This document shows positions 4,659-6,050 of a stretch of DNA of 6,050 nt, one piece after another; positions within the stretch are counted from its first letter, which is position 1, and every line of letters starts with the position of its first letter. The stretch comes from an uncultured Flavobacteriales bacterium. Its GTDB lineage: Bacteria; Bacteroidota; Bacteroidia; Flavobacteriales; UBA1820. The stretch is taken from positions 1-6,050 of the forward strand of contig CAUHQV010000060.1 of the NCBI GenBank assembly GCA_959608625.1, in the 5' to 3' direction. The notes beneath the pieces were generated by a model. That model searched no databases. It worked only from the letters and a program-made list of their open reading frames with translations, and was not told the origin of the DNA. The translations under genes were made by a program, and so were the position numbers.

Positions 4659-5471
4659 ATGATACGAAAAGAATTCTATATAAAATGCCTTTGCGCGGCC
4701 TTTGCAACGGTATATGCCGTACCGGCTGCGGCGCAGACCCCGCCGGACGACCCCGTTCGGGGGAAACTGGCCGAGGTGCTGTCTACCAGTGCCGGGCAGG
4801 TAAGCGATATCCGGGGCCTGACCAATGACGACTATATCGACCTGGAGCTTCCTCCGTTGAATGTCCTGCTGGAAAATGCGAGGAACAGCCCGACGGTCGA
4901 GTATTTCAACGCCCGGAAGGAAGAGGAATCCCGGGCACTGAAGTCAATGAGGCGCAACTGGTTGAATTACATCAAGTTGAATAGCTCGTACCAATATGGG
5001 GTGACCAATTATTACAGTATGTACGAGACGGATCCCAATGTCCCGCAAATAGGGGCGCCGACCGAAGCGCGGGGTTTGTGGAACGTCGGGGCTTCCCTGT
5101 CCATTCCGCTGCTGGAGCTGTTCGACCGCCGCAATAAGGTCAAACAGCAGAAAGTCCGGGTGGATCAGGCCGAACTGGAGATCGACCGGTGGTACGACGA
5201 ACAGAGCCTGAAGATCATCGCAGCCTATTCGACGGCAGTCCAGAACCTGCGGCTCATCAAATCCATATCCGAAGCCGTGGCTATCGCCAATGCGCAATAC
5301 AAAGTGACGGAAGCGGACTTTGTCAACGGGAAGGCGGATGCCCAGACGCTCAGCCGGCAGAAAAACATCCAGACCCAGACCATGAACGAGTACCTGCAGG
5401 CCCAGGCGGCGTTGAATACCGCGCTATTGAGCCTGGAAGTGCTTTCCAAAACCAAAATCATCAATAAATAA
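4659..5471 (+). CDS. Half-length TolC-family outer-membrane protein
   Basis: This 270-residue protein has a Sec signal peptide: basic start, hydrophobic residues about 9-22, and likely cleavage after Ala25 in AAAQ. The mature part has one TolC-type repeat. A helix (about 66-104) is followed by two strands typical of the outer-membrane barrel (NYIKLNSSYQYGV, about 103-115, and WNVGASLSIPLLELFD, 141-156), then two long helices (about 157-208 and 210-262). Full TolC proteins have two such repeats and about 420-490 residues, so three or more copies, perhaps six, would be needed for a closed channel. Residues 26-65 are an acidic, Pro-rich lead. It lies 4 bp after the sugar transferase and 10 bp before the Wzz-like gene, so a part in polymer export is likely but inferred. 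The ORF is intact at both ends, with no frameshift seen. Confidence 0.82.
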   Translation: MIRKEFYIKCLCAAFATVYAVPAAAQTPPDDPVRGKLAEVLSTSAGQVSDIRGLTNDDYIDLELPPLNVLLENARNSPTVEYFNARKEEESRALKSMRRNWLNYIKLNSSYQYGVTNYYSMYETDPNVPQIGAPTEARGLWNVGASLSIPLLELFDRRNKVKQQKVRVDQAELEIDRWYDEQSLKIIAAYSTAVQNLRLIKSISEAVAIANAQYKVTEADFVNGKADAQTLSRQKNIQTQTMNEYLQAQAALNTALLSLEVLSKTKIINK

Positions 5472-5474
5472 GGA
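5470..5474 (+). promoter_or_regulatory. Shine-Dalgarno-like site of the Wzz-like gene
   Basis: AAGGA (5470-5474) overlaps the stop codon of the TolC-like gene and lies 7 bases before ATG 5482. It is the only well-placed ribosome binding site among the genes of this window and supports the chosen start. Confidence 0.55.
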
Positions 5475-5481
5475 TTAGCCT

Positions 5482-6050
5482 ATGGACTCGATCATCTACG
5501 CTTTCCGCTTTTTGTACCGCATACGGTACTGGCTCATCATTTGTCCGGTGGTGGTGGCCGGGATCATATTCCTGCGGACGGATAAAATGCCCCTGCAATA
5601 CGAGGTAAAAACTACCATTTATACAGGGGTTATGTCGGGTTACGATATCGAGTCGGGCACGGCTTCCCATCAGGATCAGCAGACGCTCAACAATGCGATG
5701 GACAACCTGGTGAACCTCATTACCTCCCAGACTACGCTCAAGAATGTTTCCATGCGCCTGTATGCGGAGAACATGATGTTCGGCGATCCCAAGAAAGACA
5801 ATAATTACCTCCGGGCATCCAATTACCGCTGGATCTACGGGAAAACACCGCCCGAAGTACGTCTTCTGATCGATAAAAATTCGGAAGAAAAAACGCTGGA
5901 AAATCTTTGGGCTTACGAAAAGCCGGTTTCGACCAATTTTATTTACGGGTTGTTCAATTATACGCCGCGTTACTACAGTTACCGGGACCTGAGCAAAATC
6001 ACTGTCCGCCGGATGGGCAACAGCGATATGCTGGAGATCCGTTACACGGC
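5482..6050 (+). CDS. Wzz/GumC-like polysaccharide co-polymerase, 5' part
   Basis: The frame is open from ATG 5482 to the window edge, giving 189 complete codons of a longer protein. A short cytoplasmic N-terminus (IIYAFRFLYRIRYW) leads into one transmembrane helix (about 16-32). A predicted periplasmic domain follows, starting with LQYEVKTTIYTGVMSGYDIESG, which resembles the opening of Wzz-type chain-length determinants and GumC-like exopolysaccharide proteins. Residues 64-100 and beyond look helical and polar. Such proteins form inner-membrane oligomers that set polymer length and link the Wzy polymerase to export. The second membrane helix, and any C-terminal kinase domain, would lie outside the window. 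The gene is clearly co-transcribed with the upstream three. The assignment rests on topology, opening motif and context. Confidence 0.8.
   Translation, partial: MDSIIYAFRFLYRIRYWLIICPVVVAGIIFLRTDKMPLQYEVKTTIYTGVMSGYDIESGTASHQDQQTLNNAMDNLVNLITSQTTLKNVSMRLYAENMMFGDPKKDNNYLRASNYRWIYGKTPPEVRLLIDKNSEEKTLENLWAYEKPVSTNFIYGLFNYTPRYYSYRDLSKITVRRMGNSDMLEIRYT

Noticed and set aside
1..6050. CRISPR array, insertion sequence or phage genes
   Set aside because: I saw no regularly spaced repeats, transposase or integrase motifs, or target-site duplications on either strand.

Overview
The window looks like a chromosomal segment of a moderately GC-rich member of the Bacteroidota, most like an Alistipes/Rikenellaceae gut commensal. 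The reasons are promoter elements of the TAnnTTTG type (clearest at 1620-1627 and 2989-2996), the near absence of Shine-Dalgarno sequences, and the protein families present. The genus is inferred from general resemblance and was not tested by any search.

Layout. Bases 1-665 hold no convincing large gene. They carry an intrinsic terminator for the minus strand (247-284), a small minus-strand ORF that starts like a lipoprotein (240-482), and several inverted repeats. At 666-1592 lies an AraC-family regulator with a C-terminal GyrI-like ligand-binding domain. A 223-bp gap follows with a good TAnnTTTG box, an 11-codon ORF and a series of hairpins. It leads to a class I SAM-dependent methyltransferase (1816-2586), closed by a strong intrinsic terminator (2608-2635). 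Bases 2636-3104 are AT-rich, noncoding and contain the promoter of the next operon.

The operon from 3105 to the right edge is the start of an exopolysaccharide or capsule assembly locus. It contains a stand-alone CheY-like receiver (3105-3470), a bacterial sugar transferase (3470-4654), a half-length TolC-family outer-membrane protein (4659-5471) and the first 189 codons of a Wzz/GumC-like chain-length protein (5482 to the edge). Spacings are a 1-base overlap, 4 bp and 10 bp, so the four genes are almost certainly co-transcribed. The inferred scheme is as follows: the sugar transferase puts the first sugar phosphate on undecaprenyl phosphate, downstream glycosyltransferases and a flippase outside the window extend and flip the unit, the Wzz-like protein controls polymerisation, and the TolC-like protein takes part in export. 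The receiver could set activity.

The most interesting point is that the sugar transferase carries its own N-terminal receiver-like domain, in which the phosphorylation residues are lost and a Glu seems to sit at the phospho-Asp position. It is encoded directly after an intact receiver. This suggests phosphorylation-linked control of the initiating enzyme of polysaccharide synthesis.
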